64,000 nucleotides of DNA from Halomonas ventosae (GTDB lineage: Bacteria; Pseudomonadota; Gammaproteobacteria; Pseudomonadales; Halomonadaceae). The notes under the pieces are model-generated. The model was given only the letters and a program-made list of their open reading frames with translations, made no database searches and had not been told where the DNA came from. The position numbers were made by a program, and so were the translations under genes. The stretch spans positions 42,924 to 106,923 of the forward strand of contig NZ_SNWH01000010.1 in NCBI RefSeq assembly GCF_004361885.1. The letters run 5' to 3'. Positions 18,395-26,048 of the stretch are shown here, one piece after another (position 1 is the first letter of the stretch; the number at the start of each line of letters is the position of its first letter).

Positions 18395-18973
18395 TCAGAC
18401 TTCCGTTTCCGTATCCTTGTAGCCGTCGAGCACAGCGGTCGACAGATAGACGTCCCGTGACGTCAGGTTCTTGATCGCGGTGAGCAGATACTGGATGCCG
18501 GTGATCAAGAAGCCCAGCGGTGCCCACACATAGATCCACCAGATCGGGAAGCCCAATGCCGGCAGCACCCTGCCCTTGGACTTCACGTCGAGGATATAGA
18601 TCATCGAGTAATAGAACAGGAAGAACATCACTACTGCGGTGAATAGCGCGATGAAGATCATCAGCGCGCGGCGCCCGCCTACCGGCAGGGCATCGTAGAT
18701 CGCCGACATGCGGATGTGTCGGCCGTGGCGTGCCGCATAGCCGATGCCGGCGAAGGTGATCATGATGATCAGGATGCGATTGATCTCGCCGGTAAAGAAG
18801 AAGCTGTCGCCGAACACGAAGCGGGCAATGACATTGGCGATGGTATTGATCGCCATCAGCAGTACGCCCATGCCCAGCAGCACCGCCTCCAGCTTGCTGA
18901 TCAGGGTGTCGATGATCCCCAGCGGGCCGGGCAACCCGGAGCGGTAGTTCTTTTCGGACTCGTCGTCGGTCAT
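18395..18973 (-). CDS. teaB: TRAP transporter small permease TeaB (ectoine)
   Basis: A 192-residue DctQ-type subunit with four hydrophobic helices. The motif GEINRILIIMITFAGIGYAARHGRHIRMSA in the middle contains the usual 'G-x-RHIR' element of small TRAP subunits. AAGGGAG precedes the ATG. It lies between teaA and teaC, separated from teaA by 190 bases that contain a long hairpin. Confidence 0.9.
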   Translation of the reverse strand: MTDDESEKNYRSGLPGPLGIIDTLISKLEAVLLGMGVLLMAINTIANVIARFVFGDSFFFTGEINRILIIMITFAGIGYAARHGRHIRMSAIYDALPVGGRRALMIFIALFTAVVMFFLFYYSMIYILDVKSKGRVLPALGFPIWWIYVWAPLGFLITGIQYLLTAIKNLTSRDVYLSTAVLDGYKDTETEV

Positions 18974-19108
18974 GGCGGTACTCCCTTCAGCATGCAGGTC
19001 AGCCGGAAATGACGTTATCGCTTCTCATCAGCATACGACCCCAAGAGCGCCTGGGTCTGCCGCGAGAATCAACGCTGCATGCACGCGCAACGGCTGTTGC
19101 AACGAAAT

Positions 19109-19138
19109 GGGGGGGTGGCCCCGATGGGCCACCCCCCC
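19109..19138 (-). terminator. Attenuating or stabilising hairpin between teaA and teaB
   Basis: GGTGGCCC-N4-GGGCCACC extended outward by G/C pairs gives a stem of about 13 bp, roughly 25 bases after the teaA stop. On the minus strand it is followed by ATTTCGTT, not a clean T-run, so it is likely leaky. Such an element would protect teaA mRNA and reduce readthrough, giving more binding protein than permease. Confidence 0.6.
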
Positions 19139-19163
19139 CCATGTGGCAAGGACGGAAGGAGGG

Positions 19164-20186
19164 TTACTCCTTGTCGGACTTCACTGCCTCGAGGTCGGCG
19201 TTGAATTGCTTGAGCAGCTTCTTGCCGGTCTCGCCGGCCATCTCGACGAAGGCTTTTTCGACCTGGGGTGCCTTCTTCTTGAGCTTGGCGACCTGCTGGT
19301 CATCCAGGTGAGTGAAAGTGCATTTGTCGCAATTTTTCTTGATCTTGTTCAGGGATTCCTCGGCGAGGCCCTGGATGTGTTCGGTGGTAAGGTCATAAGC
19401 GGCTTCGGTGGCAGCGTCCACGAGCTGCTTGTTTTCCTTGGAGAGGCCTTCATAGAAGTCCTGGTTAGCCAGCAGTGCGGTGGTGAACCAGCCGTGGCCG
19501 GTGAAGGTCAGGTGCGGGGAGACCTCGTAGAGTTTACCGGACTCGATCCAGAAGATCGGGTTTTCCTGGCCGTCGAGGATGCCAGTCTGCAGGCCACCGT
19601 AGACCTCGCCCCAGGGTAGCGGCGTGGGGGTCGCGCCGAAGGCGTTGTAGGTCTCCGCCAGCAGCGGGTTGGTCATGATGCGGATCTTCTTGTTCTGGAA
19701 GTCTTCCACGGTCTTGATCGGCTCGTCGGTGGTGATCACCATCTCGCCTTCCGGATACATCTTGAGCAGCTCGATGCCATGTTCCGCATAGAGCTTCGGG
19801 AACATCTCGTTGATGGCCTTGCTCTCGTCGAAGAACTCGAGCACCGTCTGCATGTCGGTGGGCAGCAGGTAGGGGACGAAGAAGATCTGCGCCGAGGGAA
19901 TCAACGATCCGGTAAAGCCGGGCGACTGGTTGAAGAATTGCAGGATGCCGTTCTGCAGCTGCTCCATCATGTCGTCGGATTCGCCGAGCTCACCGAAGCG
20001 GTAGACCTGGACGTTGTGGTCGGAATTTTCCTCCACGTAGCGCTTGAATTCCTGGGCGAAGACATCCTGGACGTCGCCTTCGTATTCCTCGATCGCATAG
20101 CGCCAGTTGGCGGCAAACGCCGCGGTGGACATGCCCAGCATCAGCGCGCCGATACCGGCGCCAGTCAATAGCTTGTTCGAGTTCAT
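19164..20186 (-). CDS. teaA: Ectoine/hydroxyectoine-binding protein TeaA
   Basis: A 340-residue TRAP-type periplasmic binding protein with a Sec signal (ends AAFAA). The mature protein starts NWRYAIEEYEGDVQDVFAQ and has FGELGESDDMMEQLQNGILQ, PLPWGEVYGGLQTGILDG and TGHGWFTTALLANQDFYEGL, almost superposable on H. elongata TeaA. The aromatic and acidic residues that hold ectoine in that structure (Glu near mature residue 9; Phe in QSPGF; Trp of PIFWIES region) appear conserved. It binds ectoine with high affinity for osmoprotective uptake and recovery of leaked solute. AGAGGA lies upstream of the ATG. Confidence 0.93.
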   Translation of the reverse strand: MNSNKLLTGAGIGALMLGMSTAAFAANWRYAIEEYEGDVQDVFAQEFKRYVEENSDHNVQVYRFGELGESDDMMEQLQNGILQFFNQSPGFTGSLIPSAQIFFVPYLLPTDMQTVLEFFDESKAINEMFPKLYAEHGIELLKMYPEGEMVITTDEPIKTVEDFQNKKIRIMTNPLLAETYNAFGATPTPLPWGEVYGGLQTGILDGQENPIFWIESGKLYEVSPHLTFTGHGWFTTALLANQDFYEGLSKENKQLVDAATEAAYDLTTEHIQGLAEESLNKIKKNCDKCTFTHLDDQQVAKLKKKAPQVEKAFVEMAGETGKKLLKQFNADLEAVKSDKE

Positions 20187-20247
20187 TCTTGTGGTTCCTC
20201 TGCCGGTGGGTCCCGCGATGGAAGATGCATCCATCAGCAGGTATCAG

Positions 20248-20264
20248 GTGAATATCACATTCAC
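20248..20264. promoter_or_regulatory. Palindrome upstream of teaA
   Basis: GTGAAT-N5-ATTCAC is a perfect 6-bp inverted repeat about 60 bases upstream of the teaA start, within an AT-rich stretch likely to hold the promoter. The tea genes are osmotically regulated in H. elongata; whether this site has any part in that is unknown. Confidence 0.4.
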
Positions 20265-20291
20265 TTGGCTAATTTCAGGCTAGCGTGGCCT

Positions 20292-20807
20292 TTATGAGGG
20301 GTCAAGCTGGCGTTCCAGGGTATTCAGGACACTAAGGTGAGGTTTTTGCTGTACTTGCAGCTGCCTGGCGAGATATTCCGCCAGACTGGGTGGCGGGCTC
20401 GGCAAGGGATAAAGTCGGTCGCTGCCTACGGCCAGCCGCGCCAGGCGTGAGAGTGCCTCACGCTCTGCCTGGAGTTCGGCCTGCTGAAGCGTGCGGCGCA
20501 GTGCGGCTACTCCCTCGTGTTCTCGAGCGTCGGGTTTCAGGGCCCGGCGCAGGCGGCGCAGAGGTCCTGTTACCTCCCGCTGCCAGCCGCGAATCGCTTC
20601 GAGGCGCTCGTCGCATGACAGCCCGTGATGATACAGCCAGCAGTGCCAGAGCAGCTCGCAGACGTCGACACCCGCCTCGTCCTGGAGCCTCAGGCAGGCG
20701 GCCTCTACGCCGTCACGAGAATAGAGGGCGAGGGCGAACTCCCACAGCGAAGCGTCGCGCAGTCGGGCCCGCAGAGCGGGCGGTAATTGGGTAGAATCGT
20801 GGCTCAT
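20292..20807 (-). CDS. TIGR02444-family protein, unknown function
   Basis: A 171-residue soluble protein with the family opening LWEFALALYSRDGVEAACLRLQDEAGVDV and LLWHCWLYHHG. The second half is Arg/Leu/Glu-rich helices (ALSRLARLAVG). The family occurs in gammaproteobacteria, very often beside the ABC-F gene yheS as here (divergent, 57 bases between starts), but its function is unknown. The open frame extends far upstream antisense to yheS; the real start is the ATG at 20807, where the conserved domain begins. Confidence 0.8.
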   Translation of the reverse strand: MSHDSTQLPPALRARLRDASLWEFALALYSRDGVEAACLRLQDEAGVDVCELLWHCWLYHHGLSCDERLEAIRGWQREVTGPLRRLRRALKPDAREHEGVAALRRTLQQAELQAEREALSRLARLAVGSDRLYPLPSPPPSLAEYLARQLQVQQKPHLSVLNTLERQLDPS

Positions 20808-20864
20808 CACAATGGCGGCCGTCACAGTGGGCGGCAGCTTTACGCACTGCCGAGTGGAGCCTGC

Positions 20865-22820
20865 ATGATCGCACTGCGCCAAGTTTCCCTGCAACGCGGC
20901 CCTCAGACCCTGCTCGAGGGGGCCGACCTGACCCTTCACGCCGGCCATAAGGCGGGCATCGTCGGGCCCAACGGGGTGGGCAAGTCGAGTCTGTTCAAGC
21001 TGCTGCTCGGCGAGCTCTCCCTGGACAAGGGGGAAGTGGAGATGAGCGGTGGCCAGCGCATCGCCCACATGGACCAGGAGGTGGCGGCGCTGGAACGCGC
21101 CATCATCGACTACGTGCTCGACGGCGACCGCGAACTGCGCCAGACCGAGGCGGCCCTCGAGGCCGCCCGGGAGCGAGGCGATGCCCATCGCGAAGCGGAG
21201 CTGCATGGCACCATCGAGGCGCTGGACGGCTACAGCGCACCGGCCCGGGCGGCCCAGCTGCTGATAGGGCTGGGTTTCGTCCAGGCCGATCTCGACCGGC
21301 CACTGGCGGCGTTTTCCGGCGGCTGGCGGATGCGCGCCAACCTGGCGCGCACGCTGTTCAAGCCCTCCGACCTGCTGCTGCTGGACGAGCCTACCAACCA
21401 CCTGGACCTGGATGCCCTGCTGTGGCTCGAGCAGTGGCTCACTCGCTATCCCGGCACTCTGCTGCTGATCTCCCACGATCGCGACTTCCTCGACGCGGTG
21501 TGCGATCACATCGTGCATTTCGATCGCCAGCGTCTGATGCTCTATCGTGGCAACTACTCGACCTTCGAGCGCACTCGCGCCGAGAAGCTGGCCCTGCAGC
21601 AGGCCGAGGCCGCCAAGCAGCAGGCGCGCCGCGAGGAGATCGAGCGCTTCGTGGCCCGTTTCCGCTACCAGGCCAACAAGGCCCGTGCCGCCCAGAGTCG
21701 TCTCAAGACCCTCGAGCGCATGGGCGACATCGCCGTGGCCCATGCCGACTCGCCCTTCAACTTCACCATTCCCTGCGCCGACAAGGTCTCCCACCCGCTG
21801 CTGGTGCTCGACGAGGCGCGCCTGGGCTACCGAGACGATGCCGGCCGAGAGACGGTGCAGCTCGAGGGCGTCAAGCTGACCCTGCTGCCCGGCCAGCGCA
21901 TCGGCCTGCTGGGCCCCAACGGCGCCGGCAAGTCGACACTGATCAAATCGCTGACCGGTGACCTGCCGCTGCTCTCGGGCCGCCGGGTGGCCGGCGAGCA
22001 CCTGGCGATCGGCTACTTCGCCCAGCACCAGCTGGAGAGCCTGGACCTGGCCGCTACCCCCTTCATGCACGTGCAGCGCCTCTCGCCCACGGCCGCTGAC
22101 CTGGATATCCGCAACTTCCTGGGTGGCTTCGGTTTCCATGGCGACGATGTCTTCGCCGAGGTGGCGCGCTTCTCCGGCGGCGAGAAGGCGCGCCTGGCGC
22201 TGGCGCTGGTCGTCTGGCAGAAGCCCAATCTGCTGCTGCTCGACGAGCCCACCAACCATCTGGACCTGGAGATGCGCGAGGCGCTCACCGAGGCGCTGGC
22301 GAGCTTCGCGGGGACGGTGATCATCGTCTCCCACGACAGGCACCTGTTGCGCGCCACCGTGGACGAGTTCTGGCGGGTGGCCGACCATCGCGTCGAGCCC
22401 TTTGATGGCGACCTGGAGGACTATCGGGCCTGGCTCAAGGCGCGCCTGGAGGGCGAGCGCCGCGAGGCCCGGGCCGACAAGGCCGACCGCCAGGCCGAGG
22501 GGGAGGCTCCCAGGGAGGATCGCAAGACGGCCCGTCGCGCCGCCGCCGAACTGCGCGAGAAGCTGCGGCCCCTGAAGAAGACGCGCGACCGCGCCGAGCA
22601 GGCCATGGAGAAGGTCCAGGCGGAGCTCGCCAGCGTGGAAGAGGCGTTGGGCGACGCCGAACTGTATACCGAGCCCGCGCGCAAGGCGGAGCTCACCGAA
22701 CGTCTCGCTCGCCAGGGCGAGCTCAAGTCGCGCCTCGAGCAGCTGGAGACGGAGTGGCTCGCCGCGGAGGAGGCGCTGGAGGCCGAAGAGGCGGTCATTC
22801 ACCAAGGGTGGCGAATATAG
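20865..22820 (+). CDS. yheS: ABC-F ATPase YheS (ribosome-associated)
   Basis: A 651-residue protein with two ABC domains and no membrane segments. Walker A motifs are GPNGVGKS (residues 34-41) and GPNGAGKS (near 349-356), signatures FSGGWRMR and FSGGEKAR, and Walker B LLLLDEPTNHLDL in both halves. An inter-domain linker (about 230-290, QQEARREEIERFVARFRYQANK in spirit) and a C-terminal coiled coil (about 540-645) follow. ABC-F proteins bind the ribosomal E site to rescue stalled translation. A broken copy of its residues 285-325 occurs downstream of the restriction-modification genes. The last residues (IHQGWRI) abut the low-GC island. Confidence 0.92.
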   Translation: MIALRQVSLQRGPQTLLEGADLTLHAGHKAGIVGPNGVGKSSLFKLLLGELSLDKGEVEMSGGQRIAHMDQEVAALERAIIDYVLDGDRELRQTEAALEAARERGDAHREAELHGTIEALDGYSAPARAAQLLIGLGFVQADLDRPLAAFSGGWRMRANLARTLFKPSDLLLLDEPTNHLDLDALLWLEQWLTRYPGTLLLISHDRDFLDAVCDHIVHFDRQRLMLYRGNYSTFERTRAEKLALQQAEAAKQQARREEIERFVARFRYQANKARAAQSRLKTLERMGDIAVAHADSPFNFTIPCADKVSHPLLVLDEARLGYRDDAGRETVQLEGVKLTLLPGQRIGLLGPNGAGKSTLIKSLTGDLPLLSGRRVAGEHLAIGYFAQHQLESLDLAATPFMHVQRLSPTAADLDIRNFLGGFGFHGDDVFAEVARFSGGEKARLALALVVWQKPNLLLLDEPTNHLDLEMREALTEALASFAGTVIIVSHDRHLLRATVDEFWRVADHRVEPFDGDLEDYRAWLKARLEGERREARADKADRQAEGEAPREDRKTARRAAAELREKLRPLKKTRDRAEQAMEKVQAELASVEEALGDAELYTEPARKAELTERLARQGELKSRLEQLETEWLAAEEALEAEEAVIHQGWRI

Positions 22821-22920
22821 CAGCCAAGCTGCCTGATCGACCTGGAGGCATGTTGGCTGAAAGCACAGTTGTGACCTGTGATACGCTCAGTGCAGTTCGT
22901 TGTCGAGGAGGAAGGAACCA

Positions 22921-23523
22921 GTGCCGATAACCAAAAAAACAGTTGATGCATCTAAGTTCAACCAGTCTGCAGTCGTGCCTTACCAACTGCGACTTCAAGA
23001 CTTTCAGATGGCTATGCAGGACATCTACGATTTTTTCTATGACGTCAACTCCCATATGACCGATAAGGGGCTGGAACGGTTGGACGATATGCTTCGCCCC
23101 GCCATCATGTCTGGCTTGCTGTCCGACATGCTAACGGCCAGCCTTGCTACGCATTCGCGCTCCCTTACCGAAAATCGGTATCACAACGGCCACCCCGACC
23201 TTCTGGTAAAAGGCGTATATGCAAATAACTCTGTTAAATCTGGAACGGAAGGTATAGAGATAAAAACGACTCGCAAAGCTGGGGGAGCAGTAGATACCCA
23301 TGGCGCCCGGGAACAGTGGATGTGCGTATTTGTATATGCCGTTGACAACGCGACCGAGCCAGCTGTTCACCGTATACCAATGGAGTTCCGAGAAGTATAT
23401 CTCGCCCACGTCACAACTGACGATTTTCGCCGCAACGCACGGGGCGAGCTAGGTACTCGGACGGCCACTCTCCATAAAGAAGGCGTGAAAAAGCTAAGGG
23501 AGAGCTGGATCTACAGAGCTTAG
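22921..23523 (+). CDS. Restriction endonuclease, PD-(D/E)XK type
   Basis: A 200-residue soluble protein I do not recognise by name. It contains HPD at residues 91-93 and EIK at 113-115 (PD-X19-EIK), the catalytic pattern of PD-(D/E)XK nucleases, with basic residues following (TTRK). It is convergent with a DNA methyltransferase gene, and their stop codons overlap by four bases, so a type II restriction enzyme is the natural reading. GTG 22921 is chosen as start because GAGGAGG lies upstream; a TTG at 22900 is in frame but lies before that site. Codon and base use are AT-richer than neighbours, suggesting transfer. Target sequence unknown. Confidence 0.72.
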   Translation: MPITKKTVDASKFNQSAVVPYQLRLQDFQMAMQDIYDFFYDVNSHMTDKGLERLDDMLRPAIMSGLLSDMLTASLATHSRSLTENRYHNGHPDLLVKGVYANNSVKSGTEGIEIKTTRKAGGAVDTHGAREQWMCVFVYAVDNATEPAVHRIPMEFREVYLAHVTTDDFRRNARGELGTRTATLHKEGVKKLRESWIYRA

Positions 23524-24674
23524 CTTTTTTCACGCGGCCTGTACTTGGCTAGTTTAGGAATTGCCTCCTTGGCGACTCCGAAGTAGTAAGAGTCTTTCTC
23601 TATCCCAATGCTTTTGTAACCTACGGCCTCCGCGGCCGCAAGCGTTGATCCGGCACCGCTAAAAGGGTCAAGAATGACCCCTTCACCGAGTGGCAGGGCA
23701 GCGTGCACCAGGCGCCTCATAAACGCTTGCGGTTTTAGGCTTGGGTGGGTTGCCATTGTGCGTTCTGCCTTTCCCGTCGGAGAGGATTCGATAACATCGC
23801 CAAACGGTTTGTCGTCGGAAGGCCGGCGGAAACCGCCAGTTTTCCACTTTCGAAGATTATCCTGAACCCTTCCTTCAACAGGCTTCCTAGCGACTACCCA
23901 TGGCTCCCACATAGAGCGCGGCATTACGCTCACCCCACGAAACTCATCGTGCGCTCCTTTAGGGCGGTCACCGCCTCGCATAGTCATGGTGAGCCGTACA
24001 ATTTCTCCTCTTCTCTCAAAGCCCGCATCTGACAAAGCGCTAGAGACGATGTACGACACAAGGGGATTGGAGGCGACGACTGCATGAGCTCCTGGGACAA
24101 GCTTAGGAAGAAGCGCTTTGCCCCATACATAAAAAAAGGCGAACAGCTCATCCAGTTGTTCGCGCGTCAGGGTTGTGAACCTCGGTAGGGGCGAGCGTTT
24201 ATGGCCGTCGTACGACGGTGGAATGCGCCACACTCCTCCCTTGCCGTTTCGAAGCTTCGTTTGCTGGTCTGGTGAGTATTCGTGCAAGCCGTATGGGGGG
24301 TCGGTTATCACAGCATGGAGGCTGTTGTCTTCTCTCCCCGCAATCCAGTTAAAGCAGTCTTCATGCAACAGGGTGGCGTTCCCATACGTGAACGGCACCT
24401 CCCAATTCCGGGTTTCCGGTAGCTCACGCTGCCTGCAAGATGCATCTGCGCTCTTGCCCATCAGGCGGTATACTCCGCGCTTTTCCCGCACAAAGATGTC
24501 CGGTGTGTTGAGGCGAAGATAAGATCTGATGGAGGATGAGGGGGTCGGCCCGACAAGCTTCACTACGCGGTCCTCGATCTCACTTACGGACAAGGGCGCA
24601 GGCGATAAAGACAGCACTTGAAGAATGGCGTCGCGGACGCGACCTGGCGAGTATCGATCAGATTGAGTTTTCAT
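23520..24674 (-). CDS. DNA methyltransferase, beta class (DPPY), with N-terminal winged-helix domain
   Basis: A 384-residue site-specific DNA methyltransferase. The catalytic motif TDPPYGL is at residues 124-130 and precedes the SAM-binding motif DPFSGAGST near 336-344, so the order is that of the beta class. DPPY points to N6-adenine or possibly N4-cytosine methylation. Residues about 12-70 (AILQVLSLSPAPLSVSEIED, then IFVREKRGVYRLM) look like a separate winged helix-turn-helix. It protects host DNA from the convergent nuclease. Its promoter contains a perfect palindrome, and the ATG lies within a few bases of the predicted transcription start with no ribosome-binding site. Confidence 0.9.
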   Translation of the reverse strand: MKTQSDRYSPGRVRDAILQVLSLSPAPLSVSEIEDRVVKLVGPTPSSSIRSYLRLNTPDIFVREKRGVYRLMGKSADASCRQRELPETRNWEVPFTYGNATLLHEDCFNWIAGREDNSLHAVITDPPYGLHEYSPDQQTKLRNGKGGVWRIPPSYDGHKRSPLPRFTTLTREQLDELFAFFYVWGKALLPKLVPGAHAVVASNPLVSYIVSSALSDAGFERRGEIVRLTMTMRGGDRPKGAHDEFRGVSVMPRSMWEPWVVARKPVEGRVQDNLRKWKTGGFRRPSDDKPFGDVIESSPTGKAERTMATHPSLKPQAFMRRLVHAALPLGEGVILDPFSGAGSTLAAAEAVGYKSIGIEKDSYYFGVAKEAIPKLAKYRPREKS

Positions 24675-24682
24675 ATACCCAG

Positions 24683-24710
24683 ATTATGACGTCGGGACGT
24701 CAAAAGTCAA
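24683..24710 (-). promoter_or_regulatory. Methyltransferase promoter with internal operator
   Basis: On the minus strand TTGACT (24705-24710) and CATAAT (24683-24688) are 16 bases apart, a good sigma70 pair. The spacer contains TGACGTC-N2-GACGTCA (24687-24702), a perfect 7-bp inverted repeat that also overlaps the edge of the -10. Transcription would start near 24676, about two bases before the ATG at 24674, implying a leaderless or near-leaderless mRNA. Confidence 0.65.
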
Positions 24711-24722
24711 GAGGCCAGTTAG

Positions 24723-24914
24723 GCGCAGAGCCGGCTGAAGATGCTCGAGCGCATGGGCAACATCGCCGTGACGCATGTCGGCTCGCCCTTCCACTTCACC
24801 ATCCCGTCGTCGGAAAAGACTTCCCACCCGCTGCTGGTGCTGGACCGGTCGCGGCTAGGCTATAGTGCCGACAAGGCCATGAAGAAGGTGGAGGGCGAGC
24901 TAAACAGCGCTTAG
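24723..24914 (+). pseudogene. Internal remnant of a second yheS gene
   Basis: The frame reads QSRLKMLERMGNIAVTHVG, then SPFHFTIPSSEKTSHPLLVL and DRSRLGY. This aligns with residues about 285-325 of the intact YheS in this window (QSRLKTLERMGDIAVAHADS and so on). It then jumps to [13 protein letters not shown] and stops, resembling the C-terminal coiled coil (AMEKVQAELAS). There is no start codon or ATPase domain. Numerous substitutions show it is not a fresh duplication of the intact copy. The stop overlaps the convergent dtd stop by four bases. Confidence 0.8.
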
Positions 24915-25348
24915 CTCTCCAGCAGGAAGGTCACCGGCCCATCGTTGACCAGCGAGACCTGCATGTCGGCGGCAAACTCGCCGCTGGCGACCTGCGGCCA
25001 GGCGTCATGGGCGCAGGCGAGCAGGTAGTGGAAGAGGCGGTCACCCTCGGCGGGCGGCGCGGCACGCGAGAAGCTGGGTCTCAGCCCCTTGCGGGTGTCG
25101 GCGGCCAGGGTGAACTGGGAGACCAGCAGCAACCCGCCCTTCGCCTGCTGCAGGTTGCGGTTCATGCGGCCTGCCTCGTCGGGGAACACCCGATAATGCA
25201 GCAGCCTGTGCAGCAGCCGGTCGGCCGCCGCCTCGTCGTCGCCCTTCTCGACCCCCACCAGGGCCAGCAGTCCCGCCCCGATGGCGCCCACCTGGCGTCC
25301 GTCCACTTCCACGCTGGCGCCTGTGACGCGCTGGATCAGGGCCTTCAT
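24911..25348 (-). CDS. dtd: D-aminoacyl-tRNA deacylase
   Basis: A 145-residue enzyme that hydrolyses D-aminoacyl-tRNA (and glycyl-tRNA-Ala), protecting translation from D-amino acids. It starts [17 protein letters not shown] and carries both active-site signatures: [12 protein letters not shown] near residue 78 and the cross-subunit Gly-cisPro motif NDGPVTF near 135. Length and ends are normal. It is convergent with the yheS remnant, overlapping by the stop codons. Confidence 0.95.
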   Translation of the reverse strand: MKALIQRVTGASVEVDGRQVGAIGAGLLALVGVEKGDDEAAADRLLHRLLHYRVFPDEAGRMNRNLQQAKGGLLLVSQFTLAADTRKGLRPSFSRAAPPAEGDRLFHYLLACAHDAWPQVASGEFAADMQVSLVNDGPVTFLLES

Positions 25349-25402
25349 CGGCTGGGCTCCTTGGCTGTCGTAACGAGCCGCCAAGCCTAGCACGTCGCCC
25401 CT

Positions 25403-25969
25403 TCAGCGCCCCAGCAGGTCGTCTCGGAAATCCTCGTCCAGCGGATCCTCGCCCAGCCAGATGCCGAACAGGGCATTGGCCAGCGCCAGGTCGTCGCCCT
25501 CGAAAAGGGTCTCGCCGTTGAGGGCCAGGGTCAGTCGGTCGTCGTCCCAGCCCAGGGCGTAGCGGTCGCCGGGTATCACGTCGCGATAGCGCTCGTTGAA
25601 GGTCGCAAGCGGCTCCGAGAGCTTAGTGTAGGCGGCGTTGTCGTCGAAGGCCTTGCGTAGGCTCTTGCGGGTCGCCTTGGCGAACTCCTCGGCCTCGATG
25701 GCATGAAAGTATTCGAGTACCAGGCGGCGGGGTACATCCGATTGCGGGGCCGGACGAGGGAAGCCCCGAGCCTGGTAGTAGGCACCGGCATAGGCGTCCC
25801 ACATTAGGTAGCGGAAGAGGCCGTAACCGATCCGCTCGTAGCGGCGGCCATCGATCTCGAGGTTGGCGGCGAAGCGCGCGCCCTTGACCTCCACCGCCTC
25901 GGCCATCGCCGGCGCGGCGATGGTCAAGGCGGTCAGCAGCAGGGCGCCTCGTGGGCAGAGCAGGGACAT
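25403..25969 (-). CDS. Chalcone isomerase-like periplasmic protein
   Basis: A 188-residue protein with a Sec signal peptide (cleavage after AMA near residue 23) and a chalcone-isomerase-like fold. The family phrase VKGARFAANLEIDGRRYERIGYGLFRYLMWDAYAGAYY is seen in pieces at residues 28-65, ending with ALFGIWLGEDPLDEDFRDDLL. Bacterial members (Chalcone_3 type) have no known flavonoid substrate and their role is unresolved. It lies between dtd and a universal stress protein gene, all on the minus strand. Confidence 0.82.
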   Translation of the reverse strand: MSLLCPRGALLLTALTIAAPAMAEAVEVKGARFAANLEIDGRRYERIGYGLFRYLMWDAYAGAYYQARGFPRPAPQSDVPRRLVLEYFHAIEAEEFAKATRKSLRKAFDDNAAYTKLSEPLATFNERYRDVIPGDRYALGWDDDRLTLALNGETLFEGDDLALANALFGIWLGEDPLDEDFRDDLLGR

Positions 25970-26048
25970 GGTGAGCCTCTCACGTCAGGGTATGTTGTTG
26001 TACAGACAATACCCATCCGTAAAGGTTCTGTAAAATTATCGGCGCTGT

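Noticed and set aside
20808..22805. Upstream extension of the TIGR02444 gene through yheS
   Set aside because: The extension is antisense to yheS; the conserved domain begins at the ATG at 20807.
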